A stretch of 64,000 nt of DNA from JAXMHB01 sp046346965 (GTDB taxonomy: Bacteria; Pseudomonadota; Gammaproteobacteria; Xanthomonadales; SZUA-5). Where the stretch lies: contig JAXMHB010000007.1 in NCBI GenBank assembly GCA_046346965.1, positions 1 to 64,000 of the forward strand. Reading direction: 5' to 3'. The translations under genes were made by a program, and so were the position numbers. Shown piece by piece: positions 9,512-17,072 of this stretch. How positions within the stretch are numbered: the stretch's first letter is position 1; each line of letters starts with the position of its first letter. The notes beneath the pieces were generated by a model. That model was not told the DNA's origin. It ran no database searches and was given only the letters and a program-made list of their open reading frames with translations.

Positions 9512-9529
9512 GATTGCATTCATGCAATC
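9512..9529. promoter_or_regulatory. 18-bp perfect palindrome, candidate operator of metal operon 1
   Basis: GATTGCAT, a two-base centre TC, then ATGCAATC form a perfect inverted repeat 54 bp upstream of the first gene of the metal operon, in an otherwise non-coding stretch. On the minus strand a TTGCAT lies in the palindrome and an AT-rich TGTAAT lies 22 bp further on. A dimeric metal-responsive regulator is the natural candidate. No regulator gene is encoded in the locus. Confidence 0.5.
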
Positions 9530-10317
9530 ACAAGCAGCGCAGAAGCGCCGCAGATCCGCGCTTTCCTCCCCCCTTCTGAAATCGATGTGGGCTTCAGTGA
9601 CACCGTCACACTGACCGTCGACGATGCGATCCAACAGCGATACGGCGGCTTGATGTTTCGCCCGTAGGTCGTGCAGTCGTAGTGCGGGTTCGAATGCCGA
9701 GTTGAGGATCGAACCCACGACCATCGAAAGCCACGCATGTTCGCGGTCGTGGTGGGAAGACGCAGTGTCGCCTCGGATTTCCCCTGTTCTGCAACGACCG
9801 CCGCGGGTTTCCCCGCTGCTGGATAAGACGGGTTCGCGCCCGAGTTACACTCCGCCACCAATGCACCAACAAGAACCGGCCCTCAAGGCCGGTTTTTTGT
9901 TGCCCGGAATCCCGTGTTGGCGCGGGATTTCGCGCGGGCTTGCCCGTGCTGCAGGGTACTTCCGTGCGCCGGATTTCGGCCACGGTTCGATCCCCTTTTC
10001 CTCTCTCTTCTCCAGTGTGGTGCGCGAACTTCGGTTCCGTGGCACAGGCAGAACCCTCGGCGGGACAAAGGCTTGCGCCTGTGTCGGCGATGGCGGTTCG
10101 TGGGCCGGGTTGGAGCAGAAATCGTCTACGAGAACCAGAGAGACGGCTTGCTTGCGCGGCATCTGGATGGCGCGGTGCCTGAGTGCACTGCCCCCCCGGC
10201 ACGCGGGGACGAGTTCGATTGCGATCGATTGTTAGGCACCGTAACATCTTGTTCGCCGGTGCGAGCTTTGCCTCCCACGGCTCACTTGCTTAGGCCGTCG
10301 TGTACGGGGAGCTACTC
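9530..10317. other. Non-coding stretch between metal operon and rhs locus
   Basis: No convincing gene is present. Short reading frames in it have no domain features and conflict with each other. It holds an intrinsic terminator at 9874-9898. Just before that is a sequence ending CTCCGCCACCA that looks like a tRNA 3' end but does not fold as a complete tRNA. There are T-loop-like GGTTCGAAT and GGTTCGATCC fragments near 9690-9720. Positions 9900-10300 are GC-rich with several small hairpins and are otherwise unexplained. Confidence 0.5.
9874..9898 (+). terminator. Rho-independent terminator
   Basis: AACCGGCC, a five-base loop CTCAA, then GGCCGGTT form an 8-bp perfect stem that runs straight into a T tract. 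It is oriented for a plus-strand transcript that would end in the tRNA-like sequence at about 9830-9863, so something may be transcribed there. Confidence 0.75.
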
Positions 10318-10824
10318 ATGCGGATGATGGTGTCGTTTTGCCTTCTGCTTTGGGCTGCCTTCGCGCAAGCTCAGGCGAGCGGCGTACTCGATCTCAAGGT
10401 CCATTTGCCAGTTGCCTCGGTGCGCGTTACGCAGTCTGTGCCCGTCGCGGTCGTCTGGACTAACCTCTCTCCCAGCCAGTCGGTCGTGCTGCGCGGGGAG
10501 CCGGGGCCCTCGATCTCGGGCGGACTTACGATCACCATCACAGACAGCAGTGGAGTCGCGCGGGACTTGGCACCGCGCCGCAGCCGCCTGTCGCCGCAGC
10601 AAGTCGCGACCGGCAGTCGCCGGATCGAGTTGCTGCCCGGGCATGGGCATGGCATCGCCCTCCGTCTCGCAGCCAGCGAACTGTTCCCTGGGCCTGGGCG
10701 TTATCGGATCAGCGCGCGCTACCAGAGCCCGCTTCCCGCACCGGGGAATACGTCGGCAACAGCCGGGGCCATCGAAGGCAGTAGCGCCTCCGCTACGGCC
10801 ATCGAGATTGAGGTGCTGCCATGA
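10318..10824 (+). CDS. Exported protein of unknown function upstream of rhs
   Basis: A 168-residue protein with a clear Sec signal peptide (MRMMVSFCLLLWAAFAQAQA). The mature part is beta-rich with Val, Thr and Pro-Gly turns, e.g. RVTQSVPVAVVWTNLSPSQS and PGPGRYRISARYQSP, which reads as one immunoglobulin-like beta sandwich. I do not recognise a family. ATG at 10318 is chosen over GTG at 10300 because a GGGAG lies 7 bp before it. Its stop overlaps the rhs start by ATGA, so the two exported proteins are translated together and may act together in the envelope. Confidence 0.75.
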   Translation: MRMMVSFCLLLWAAFAQAQASGVLDLKVHLPVASVRVTQSVPVAVVWTNLSPSQSVVLRGEPGPSISGGLTITITDSSGVARDLAPRRSRLSPQQVATGSRRIELLPGHGHGIALRLAASELFPGPGRYRISARYQSPLPAPGNTSATAGAIEGSSASATAIEIEVLP

Positions 10825-13800
10825 ACCTCAGTCGATTGTTGATCGTGGTGTGCCTGTTGTCCGCGGGGGTCGCCCATGGGCAATTCGTGGACCCGTACGA
10901 GCATTACGGCGACCGCATCGATTCTGCGAAGAACGTCAGCATGCTCGGCGCCGATGCCTTCGGCGATCAGATCAGTCTGCACAACGGCGCCTTGAGCTTC
11001 CAGGTCACCGATGTCGAACTCCCGGGCAACAGCGCACTGCCAGTGCGGTTCACGCGACGCTTCGAGGTGCACAACTCGCGCGCCGAGAGTCGCGTCCATC
11101 CGCTCAGCGACTGGAGTATCGACACCCCGCGCATCAGTGGTCGGTTTCCCACGGAACTTGGCTGGGTCGCAGGCACGTCGACCGCTCGCTGCAGCAATGA
11201 TGCAGTGCCGAACATCCCCGATACCGGCCCCGGAGATGTGGAGCCCTTCGTCCTCAGCGACTTCTGGCAAGGCGTGCAACTGTACATTCCCGGTGTCGCC
11301 TCGTCCGAGATCCTGAAACCGGTTGCAGGCCTGCCCTACTTGGACCCGAGCCACCGCTGGACGACCCAGGACGGCCAGACGCGCATCCGCTGCCTTTCCT
11401 CCATCCAGAACGGACAGGCTGGAGAAGGCTTCGAGGCACTAACGCCTGATGGAACCCTTTATCGCTTCGACTGGATGGTGCAGCGCCCAGCGGTCGGACT
11501 CACGAAAATTGGATACCAACTGGCAGGCCCGAGTGCGTTTCCGCTCCGTCGCAACCTGAGCATCACCGAATATGCCCTGCATGCGACACGGGTCCAGGAC
11601 CGGTTCCGCAACTGGGTTGAGTACACCTATGACCCGGCAAATCCCCAACGACTGACGCAGATTGAGGGCGCGCAGGCGGATGGCAGCGATCAGCGCCTGA
11701 TCACACTCCACTACAACGCAAGTACCGGGCTGCTCGAGCGCGTCAGCGCGAACGGGCGCGACTGGCGTTACCACTATGCTGTGGATGACGGCAACCGTCC
11801 GACGCTCCGCCGCGTGGTTTTGCCGGACGAGAAGGAATGGCTGATTGAATTCGGGGACCTAGCTTACACGCCGATCACGCCGCAGACAGGCAACATCACG
11901 CGAGGCTGCTATTTCGAAGAGCCCGCGCAAAACGAATCCGAACAGCCTTCAGGCAGCATCACTCACCCATCCGGCGCCAAAGCGACCTACGTGGTTGCCA
12001 TGCAGGAGCACTTCCGGAGTAACGTGACTTTGACCTGCGAAAACGTGGTCATCGTGGGCGGTCAGAACGACCCCGTCGACGACTACCCCATCTATCCGCT
12101 GTCGTCGAGATCCTGGTCACTGATTCGCAAGGAAATGCGCTTGAGCGCCTTGCAGGCGCCGTCCAAAGTCTGGAACTACTCGTACGACTACGGTGAGTGG
12201 GCCACTTTTCATCTTTATCCGGTCGGCAACCATCCTGGCACTCCGCCAGACATCAACTTTCCTGTCTGCAGTTATCGGGTTTTTGACCCGGTATCTGGCC
12301 TGTGGGTCCTGCGCTGCCCATTCCCGGCCATCACCGAAGAAGGCCAGGGCGCTGGGCGAAGCCTCACCACGGTCACTCAGCCCGATGGCTCGATCCAGGT
12401 TCACGAGTTTGGTACCAGTTGGCAATACGACGAGGGCAAGCTGCTGTCCATCGAGAAGCAAGACTCGACCGGTGAAGTCCTGGAACGCGTCGAGTACACC
12501 TATGACCTCAGCCGTGCCCCGGGAACTACGGGGCATCCGGTGCAGAATTATTCCGTGCGCTTTGGCACCAGCCGGCGCGATCGCGCGGATGGCTTCGATG
12601 CTGAGCACCACCGTCCGAAGGTCTCCACGGAGATCACGCGTGATCAAGCGACGTTCACCTGGTTGGTCTCCACGATAGGTTCGGCCTTCGAACTCGATGC
12701 GCTCGCCCGCACGACGTCCGCGCATCACGTCAGCAGCCTCGGCTTCTCCAGGCCCGAGCAGTTGACCTATGCCGACTCGACCACGCCGTGGGTGCTGAGC
12801 CAACTCGCAACAAAGACCATCAACGGTGCCGAAGCGGTGCGGGTCACCTACGATCCGGCTACCGCCATGCCGCTGCAGTACCGCGCGTACGAAGTCTTGA
12901 AGGAGACCCGCACCTACCGGGCCGACGGCACGTTGGAAACCACCAAGGACGCGAAGAACCAGATCACAACCTATCTCGATTGGTATCGCTCGACGCCCCG
13001 CGAGGTTCGTTATCACGACAACAGCCGCATCGAGGCCGAACTCGACGCGAACGGCTGGATCACATCGACCACCGACGAACGCGACCGGATCACGGGCTAC
13101 GACTACGACGAGATGGGGCGCCTTGAGCTGATCACACCGCCAGACAATCCCGATGGCCCCGCATGGGACCCGACCAGCCTCGAGTTCATTCGCAATCCCG
13201 CCCCGGCATACGGTCTGGATGCAAACGCCCATTGGCGGCAGCGCCTGACCAAGGGCACCTATCGTCAGGACACGTACTTCGACAACTTCTGGCGCCCGGT
13301 GGTCGTACATGAGTACGGCACCGTCGGCGCCGATCCGCCGCGCCTGCGCGTCACCCGCCATGACCCGCTCGATCGCCCCGCTTTCGTCTCCTATCCCTTG
13401 GCATCGCTGAGTGACTACTTGTCGACCGAGTTGAAAGGGACGACCACCACCTACGATGCCTTGGGCCGCGAACGGTCCAGACTGCAGAGCAGCGAACTGG
13501 GCCCCTTGTTGACCGACTTCGAGTGGCAGCCAGGCTTCCGTCTGCGCGTTACCGATCCCAAGAACCACGTCACCACGACCGACTTCCAGGCCTGGTCGGA
13601 GCCCACAACCGACTTTCCGGTGCGCGTGGCGTCACCGGAAGGACAGACCACGGAGTGGACCCGAGACGTTTATGGAAAGCCGCTCCGAATCGCGCGGAGC
13701 ACGCTCGTCGACGGCCAGTTGACGACGCGCGAGCGGCATTTCGGATACGACGGCCTGCAGCGGCTGTGCCAACGCCTTGAGCCCGAGACCGGGCTGCACA

Positions 13801-15893
13801 TCTACGCCTACGACGCCGCGGACAATCTCGATTGGTCGGCACACGGCCTGAATCCATCAACGATCAACTTCGGCCAGATCTTTGCGAACGGTTTCGAGGA
13901 CGGCCAGTTGCCGGCTCCCGGCGTGGTCGACTGCGGACGGGCCACCGTGTCGGCGGCCGAGCGCATTACGCGCGGGTACGACACCCGCAACCGTCTGTTG
14001 TCGATCGACTATCCCGACGCCACGGCCGATATCCAGCACACCTATCACGCGGACGGCACCTTGTGGACGGCCAGCCGCAACGGCAGTGTATGGACTTACC
14101 AGTACAACTCACTCGGTCTGCTGAAATCCGAGAAGCTGGAGTACCTCGCGCAGACGCGAGAGTTCCTCCACGGTTACAACACCCGCGGCCAACCCAGTTC
14201 GCTCACCTGGCCGGACGCGAGCCTGCTCGGCTACGAACCCAACGTCTTCGGGGAACCCACCCGGGTGGGCAACTATGCCCAGGCCATCGGCTACCACCCA
14301 GACGGCGGCCTGGCCCAGGCAACGTATGGTACAGGCATCGCGCATACCCGCACGCCGAACGATCGATTCCTTCCGCAACGCCTGCTGTACACCGCGGGCC
14401 CCAGCACGCTCGTCGACTATCAATACGTCTACGACGAAAACGCCAACGTCGAATCCATCGATGACGCCCGCCCTGCGGCTGTCGATACCGATGACCAGAC
14501 CTTCGGCTACGATGGGCTGGACCGACTCACCAGCGCCTCCGCACCGGAACGCTACGGGAACGCCAGTTACACCTACGATGCCTTTGATGACCTCCGCAGC
14601 ATGGTCATCGGCACGCGCAACTGGACCTACCGCTACGAGGATGGAAGCGGCAGGCTAACGCGCATCACGAATCCCGGCGGTGGCGCGGAGTGGACCTTCC
14701 TGTACGAACCCAACGGGAATCGCGGTAATGCGTCTACCGTCGCCAGCCCGGATGGCACACAGAACCTCGCATTCGATCGAGCCGACACACTGACCCAGAT
14801 CGTCGGGCAGGAGAGCTACAAGTACGACGCGCACGGCCATCGCATCGAAGTCGTTGTTGCGGGCCAAACCCGATACCCGGTGCACACCCGCGACGGCCTG
14901 CTGCGCATCGAATACGGCCCGGTCACCGAGCGCTACATCCATCTCGGCACGCAATTGATTGCTCGCGAGACTGCAGGCAGCGCGCGGTACCTCCTGGTCG
15001 ATCACCTCGGTTCGCCGGTCGCCGAAACCAACGCGGCCGGCGGCGACATTGAGCGCAGTTTCCACGCGCCGTTCGGGGAGCGCTGGGGCACCACCGCCCC
15101 CGCGGCGCCCGAGCGTGGGCCTGGCTATACCGGCCACTTCGAGGACGGCAACAAGCTGACCTACATGAAGGCTCGCTACGAGAGTCCGCGGATCGGCAGG
15201 ATGCTGAGCCCGGATCCGGTGGGGCCTGATCAGACATCCGGGGCAAACTTCAATCGTTATTGGTATGCCAACAACAACCCTGTCAAGTATGTGGATCCGG
15301 ACGGGGAGTGGGCGCAAGTCGCATGGAGCGCCGCCCGTTTCGCAATTCAACAGTGCGGTCGTAGTCCGCAATGTCGAGGGTATGCCGCCAAGGCTGCGGG
15401 AGCCACAATTGGAATAGCGAGCGCACGGGCGATTTCGGAGATTCGAGGCGCTCAATGGAATCTGTGGACGATGGGCACTATTGCCCACATGTCAACATCC
15501 AACTCGACTCCCCCTATCGCGGTTCCCGAAGGCCAGAGCGCATCTCCAAACGGCCCGGACGACCCACGTCTACAGGATCCCCTAACGCGCGCACAGCGCA
15601 CTGACGTGAACAAGATTCGAAACGTGGAAAAGAACCACGCAAAACCGCATGATTTTGAAGGCGTCTCGAAGGAACTCGGGGGCGTCCAGATTCCTCGCCC
15701 TGGTGGTGGCCATTATAACCACGTCAAGGAAATGCAGAATTCTGTGCGTGCGCTTGAGGAGGCGCTGCCCGGAATTAGAGGTAGCCTCAGAAATCCAAAC
15801 TTGAGCTCGGCGGCACGCGCGGAACTGGAAAGCGCCTACGCGGATGGGCAACAACTATTGAATCGCATGCGATCGGCACTTTCGGGACAGTAA
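10821..15893 (+). CDS. Secreted Rhs/YD-repeat polymorphic toxin
   Basis: A 1,690-residue protein with a Sec signal peptide (MNLSRLLIVVCLLSAGVAHG) and many YD repeats (YDALGR, YDGLQRL, YDAADNL, YDGLDRL) that should build a beta shell around the C-terminus. The Rhs-associated core runs from HLGSPVAETN through GRMLSPDPVG to the autocleavage-type DPDG near residue 1490. The last roughly 197 residues are a variable tip. After a linker, the block HAKPHDFEGVSKEL with IPRPGGGHYNHVKEM resembles my recollection of polymorphic toxin type 28. The tip DNA is visibly AT-richer than the shell. An immunity gene follows 5 bp later. No VgrG, PAAR or T6SS gene is nearby, so export is presumably by Sec. Confidence 0.9.
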   Translation: MNLSRLLIVVCLLSAGVAHGQFVDPYEHYGDRIDSAKNVSMLGADAFGDQISLHNGALSFQVTDVELPGNSALPVRFTRRFEVHNSRAESRVHPLSDWSIDTPRISGRFPTELGWVAGTSTARCSNDAVPNIPDTGPGDVEPFVLSDFWQGVQLYIPGVASSEILKPVAGLPYLDPSHRWTTQDGQTRIRCLSSIQNGQAGEGFEALTPDGTLYRFDWMVQRPAVGLTKIGYQLAGPSAFPLRRNLSITEYALHATRVQDRFRNWVEYTYDPANPQRLTQIEGAQADGSDQRLITLHYNASTGLLERVSANGRDWRYHYAVDDGNRPTLRRVVLPDEKEWLIEFGDLAYTPITPQTGNITRGCYFEEPAQNESEQPSGSITHPSGAKATYVVAMQEHFRSNVTLTCENVVIVGGQNDPVDDYPIYPLSSRSWSLIRKEMRLSALQAPSKVWNYSYDYGEWATFHLYPVGNHPGTPPDINFPVCSYRVFDPVSGLWVLRCPFPAITEEGQGAGRSLTTVTQPDGSIQVHEFGTSWQYDEGKLLSIEKQDSTGEVLERVEYTYDLSRAPGTTGHPVQNYSVRFGTSRRDRADGFDAEHHRPKVSTEITRDQATFTWLVSTIGSAFELDALARTTSAHHVSSLGFSRPEQLTYADSTTPWVLSQLATKTINGAEAVRVTYDPATAMPLQYRAYEVLKETRTYRADGTLETTKDAKNQITTYLDWYRSTPREVRYHDNSRIEAELDANGWITSTTDERDRITGYDYDEMGRLELITPPDNPDGPAWDPTSLEFIRNPAPAYGLDANAHWRQRLTKGTYRQDTYFDNFWRPVVVHEYGTVGADPPRLRVTRHDPLDRPAFVSYPLASLSDYLSTELKGTTTTYDALGRERSRLQSSELGPLLTDFEWQPGFRLRVTDPKNHVTTTDFQAWSEPTTDFPVRVASPEGQTTEWTRDVYGKPLRIARSTLVDGQLTTRERHFGYDGLQRLCQRLEPETGLHIYAYDAADNLDWSAHGLNPSTINFGQIFANGFEDGQLPAPGVVDCGRATVSAAERITRGYDTRNRLLSIDYPDATADIQHTYHADGTLWTASRNGSVWTYQYNSLGLLKSEKLEYLAQTREFLHGYNTRGQPSSLTWPDASLLGYEPNVFGEPTRVGNYAQAIGYHPDGGLAQATYGTGIAHTRTPNDRFLPQRLLYTAGPSTLVDYQYVYDENANVESIDDARPAAVDTDDQTFGYDGLDRLTSASAPERYGNASYTYDAFDDLRSMVIGTRNWTYRYEDGSGRLTRITNPGGGAEWTFLYEPNGNRGNASTVASPDGTQNLAFDRADTLTQIVGQESYKYDAHGHRIEVVVAGQTRYPVHTRDGLLRIEYGPVTERYIHLGTQLIARETAGSARYLLVDHLGSPVAETNAAGGDIERSFHAPFGERWGTTAPAAPERGPGYTGHFEDGNKLTYMKARYESPRIGRMLSPDPVGPDQTSGANFNRYWYANNNPVKYVDPDGEWAQVAWSAARFAIQQCGRSPQCRGYAAKAAGATIGIASARAISEIRGAQWNLWTMGTIAHMSTSNSTPPIAVPEGQSASPNGPDDPRLQDPLTRAQRTDVNKIRNVEKNHAKPHDFEGVSKELGGVQIPRPGGGHYNHVKEMQNSVRALEEALPGIRGSLRNPNLSSAARAELESAYADGQQLLNRMRSALSGQ

Positions 15894-15898
15894 TCACA

Positions 15899-16306
15899 AT
15901 GAAAAATCTACTCGAATGTTACGGGCCACTCCCTAATGAGCAAGGGGTGCAGTCAGGCGTGGTTTTGAGAACGAAAGGTCTATGGTCTTCGCCTTTCGGA
16001 TTGCTTACCAATGACGACTTGCGCTTCTTGATCGATCAGGAATTGGGACTGGAACATACAATTCCTGTCGCCCTTGACCGCTTGGCCGACAATCCACTGA
16101 ATTCGGGCGATTCCTACGTTGGAGACTTGTTAGTTGCTATCATCAACGTCCCACATTCGTTTTGGTTGGCACATCCTGAACTCAACGACCGAGTTGCGGA
16201 CTTCTCGCCGAGACTGGAGAGCGTCTTGCGTAGACTTCAGGATGAGATCGTTCCAATACTTGAGCGTTGGGAATATTCCAAGCGTGTGCCGCGCGGTATC
16301 GAGTAG
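15899..16306 (+). CDS. CdiI-type immunity protein for the Rhs tip
   Basis: A 135-residue cytosolic protein. The blocks LTNDDLRFLIDQELGLEHTI, NPLNSGDSYVGDLLVAI and SFWLAHPEL match the family annotated as contact-dependent growth inhibition immunity protein. It begins 5 bp after the rhs stop and is clearly lower in GC than its surroundings, as is usual for exchangeable toxin-immunity cassettes. It should bind and neutralise the Rhs C-terminal toxin in the producer. Its last 70 bases overlap a gene on the opposite strand. Confidence 0.85.
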   Translation: MKNLLECYGPLPNEQGVQSGVVLRTKGLWSSPFGLLTNDDLRFLIDQELGLEHTIPVALDRLADNPLNSGDSYVGDLLVAIINVPHSFWLAHPELNDRVADFSPRLESVLRRLQDEIVPILERWEYSKRVPRGIE

Positions 16307-16917
16307 TCCCCACTGCGAGTTGCCACGATCAGTTTCTTGTACGCCGCGAGCGGCCCCTCGTAATCCGGCTTCCCCTTTTGGCCGGCCTTCAGCTTCACGA
16401 GATCCATCGGTCGATCGCTGCCGCTACCGAGCTTGGACATCAATCGATCCCGCTGGATCGTCGCGCCGTTCAAATCCCACAGCACCCGGAACAAGGCGGA
16501 CTGGCGGTCCGAAAGCTGTATCGGGCCATGCGGCCATCCCGTCAACGTGACCCACCGGAAGTCCCCAGCGAATGGTCCGTGGACGGGCCTGCTCGGATCA
16601 AGCGCGCGAGTCGCAGTCGTCGCATCGCCGGCGTCGATGTAGGAGATGCCATCGCGATGGAGCATGAATCGCTCCTCCAGCGGCAACCACTGCACGCCGG
16701 TGACGTCGTCGAATGGATCGCCGCGCACCGTTTCATGCCTCGGCGCGATCACGCGCGTGACGGCTTTTGCCGTACGGACCCGGCCGATCAGGGACGGTTC
16801 GCGCCACAGCAGGGCGAGATTGCGTGCCAGTATCACCCCGGTTCGCCTCCCTTTTCCTCTGTCTACGCCACTTGCCGTCGCCAGCGGGCCGCGAACTGAT
16901 GTCGTCGTTGGCGTCAA
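16237..16917 (-). CDS. Hypothetical protein with winged-helix-like C-terminus, probably truncated
   Basis: Up to 226 residues. The stretch LTGWPHGPIQLSDRQSALF, then a helix-turn-helix-like region, then KGKPDYEGPLAAYKKLIVAT, reads as a real conserved domain; the N-terminal 60 or so residues are less convincing. The last 18 codons (after GDYSIP) are antisense to the immunity gene and look like random extension, as if arrival of the toxin-immunity cassette replaced the native 3' end. No family name can be given. The start is uncertain: ATG 16917 is simply the first available. Confidence 0.4.
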   Translation of the reverse strand: MTPTTTSVRGPLATASGVDRGKGRRTGVILARNLALLWREPSLIGRVRTAKAVTRVIAPRHETVRGDPFDDVTGVQWLPLEERFMLHRDGISYIDAGDATTATRALDPSRPVHGPFAGDFRWVTLTGWPHGPIQLSDRQSALFRVLWDLNGATIQRDRLMSKLGSGSDRPMDLVKLKAGQKGKPDYEGPLAAYKKLIVATRSGDYSIPRGTRLEYSQRSSIGTISS

Positions 16918-16963
16918 TGACAGTTGGCGTCGCCAGATAACGCGTTGGCTGATCAGGACCGTG

Positions 16964-16984
16964 AAGCGCGCATTAAGCGCGCTT
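16964..16984. repeat. 8-bp inverted repeat upstream of TonB receptor gene
   Basis: AAGCGCGC, loop ATTAA, GCGCGCTT: a perfect hairpin about 90 bp upstream of the receptor start, with no T tract, so not an intrinsic terminator. It could be an operator or an mRNA leader structure. Confidence 0.35.
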
Positions 16985-17072
16985 GAGCTTGGCCCCGGCC
17001 CAAGGTCGTTGGGATATCGTCAACGAAGAGCATCGTACAGCCAGCCCCGATTGACGGGCCAGGGAGTGTTGA

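Noticed and set aside
9820..9863. Complete tRNA gene ending CTCCGCCACCA
   Set aside because: No matching 5' acceptor strand GGCGGAG and no canonical T-arm (TTCGCGC lacks A58); kept only as a possible fossil.
10230..10310. Riboswitch-like GC-rich leader before the 168-residue exported protein
   Set aside because: Some GCGAGC/GCCTCC pieces recall c-di-GMP aptamers, but the conserved order and stems are not there.
12117..13568. A 483-codon open frame antisense to the rhs gene
   Set aside because: The rhs frame is fully supported by YD repeats. The antisense protein has no domain features and its openness follows from GC-rich codon bias.
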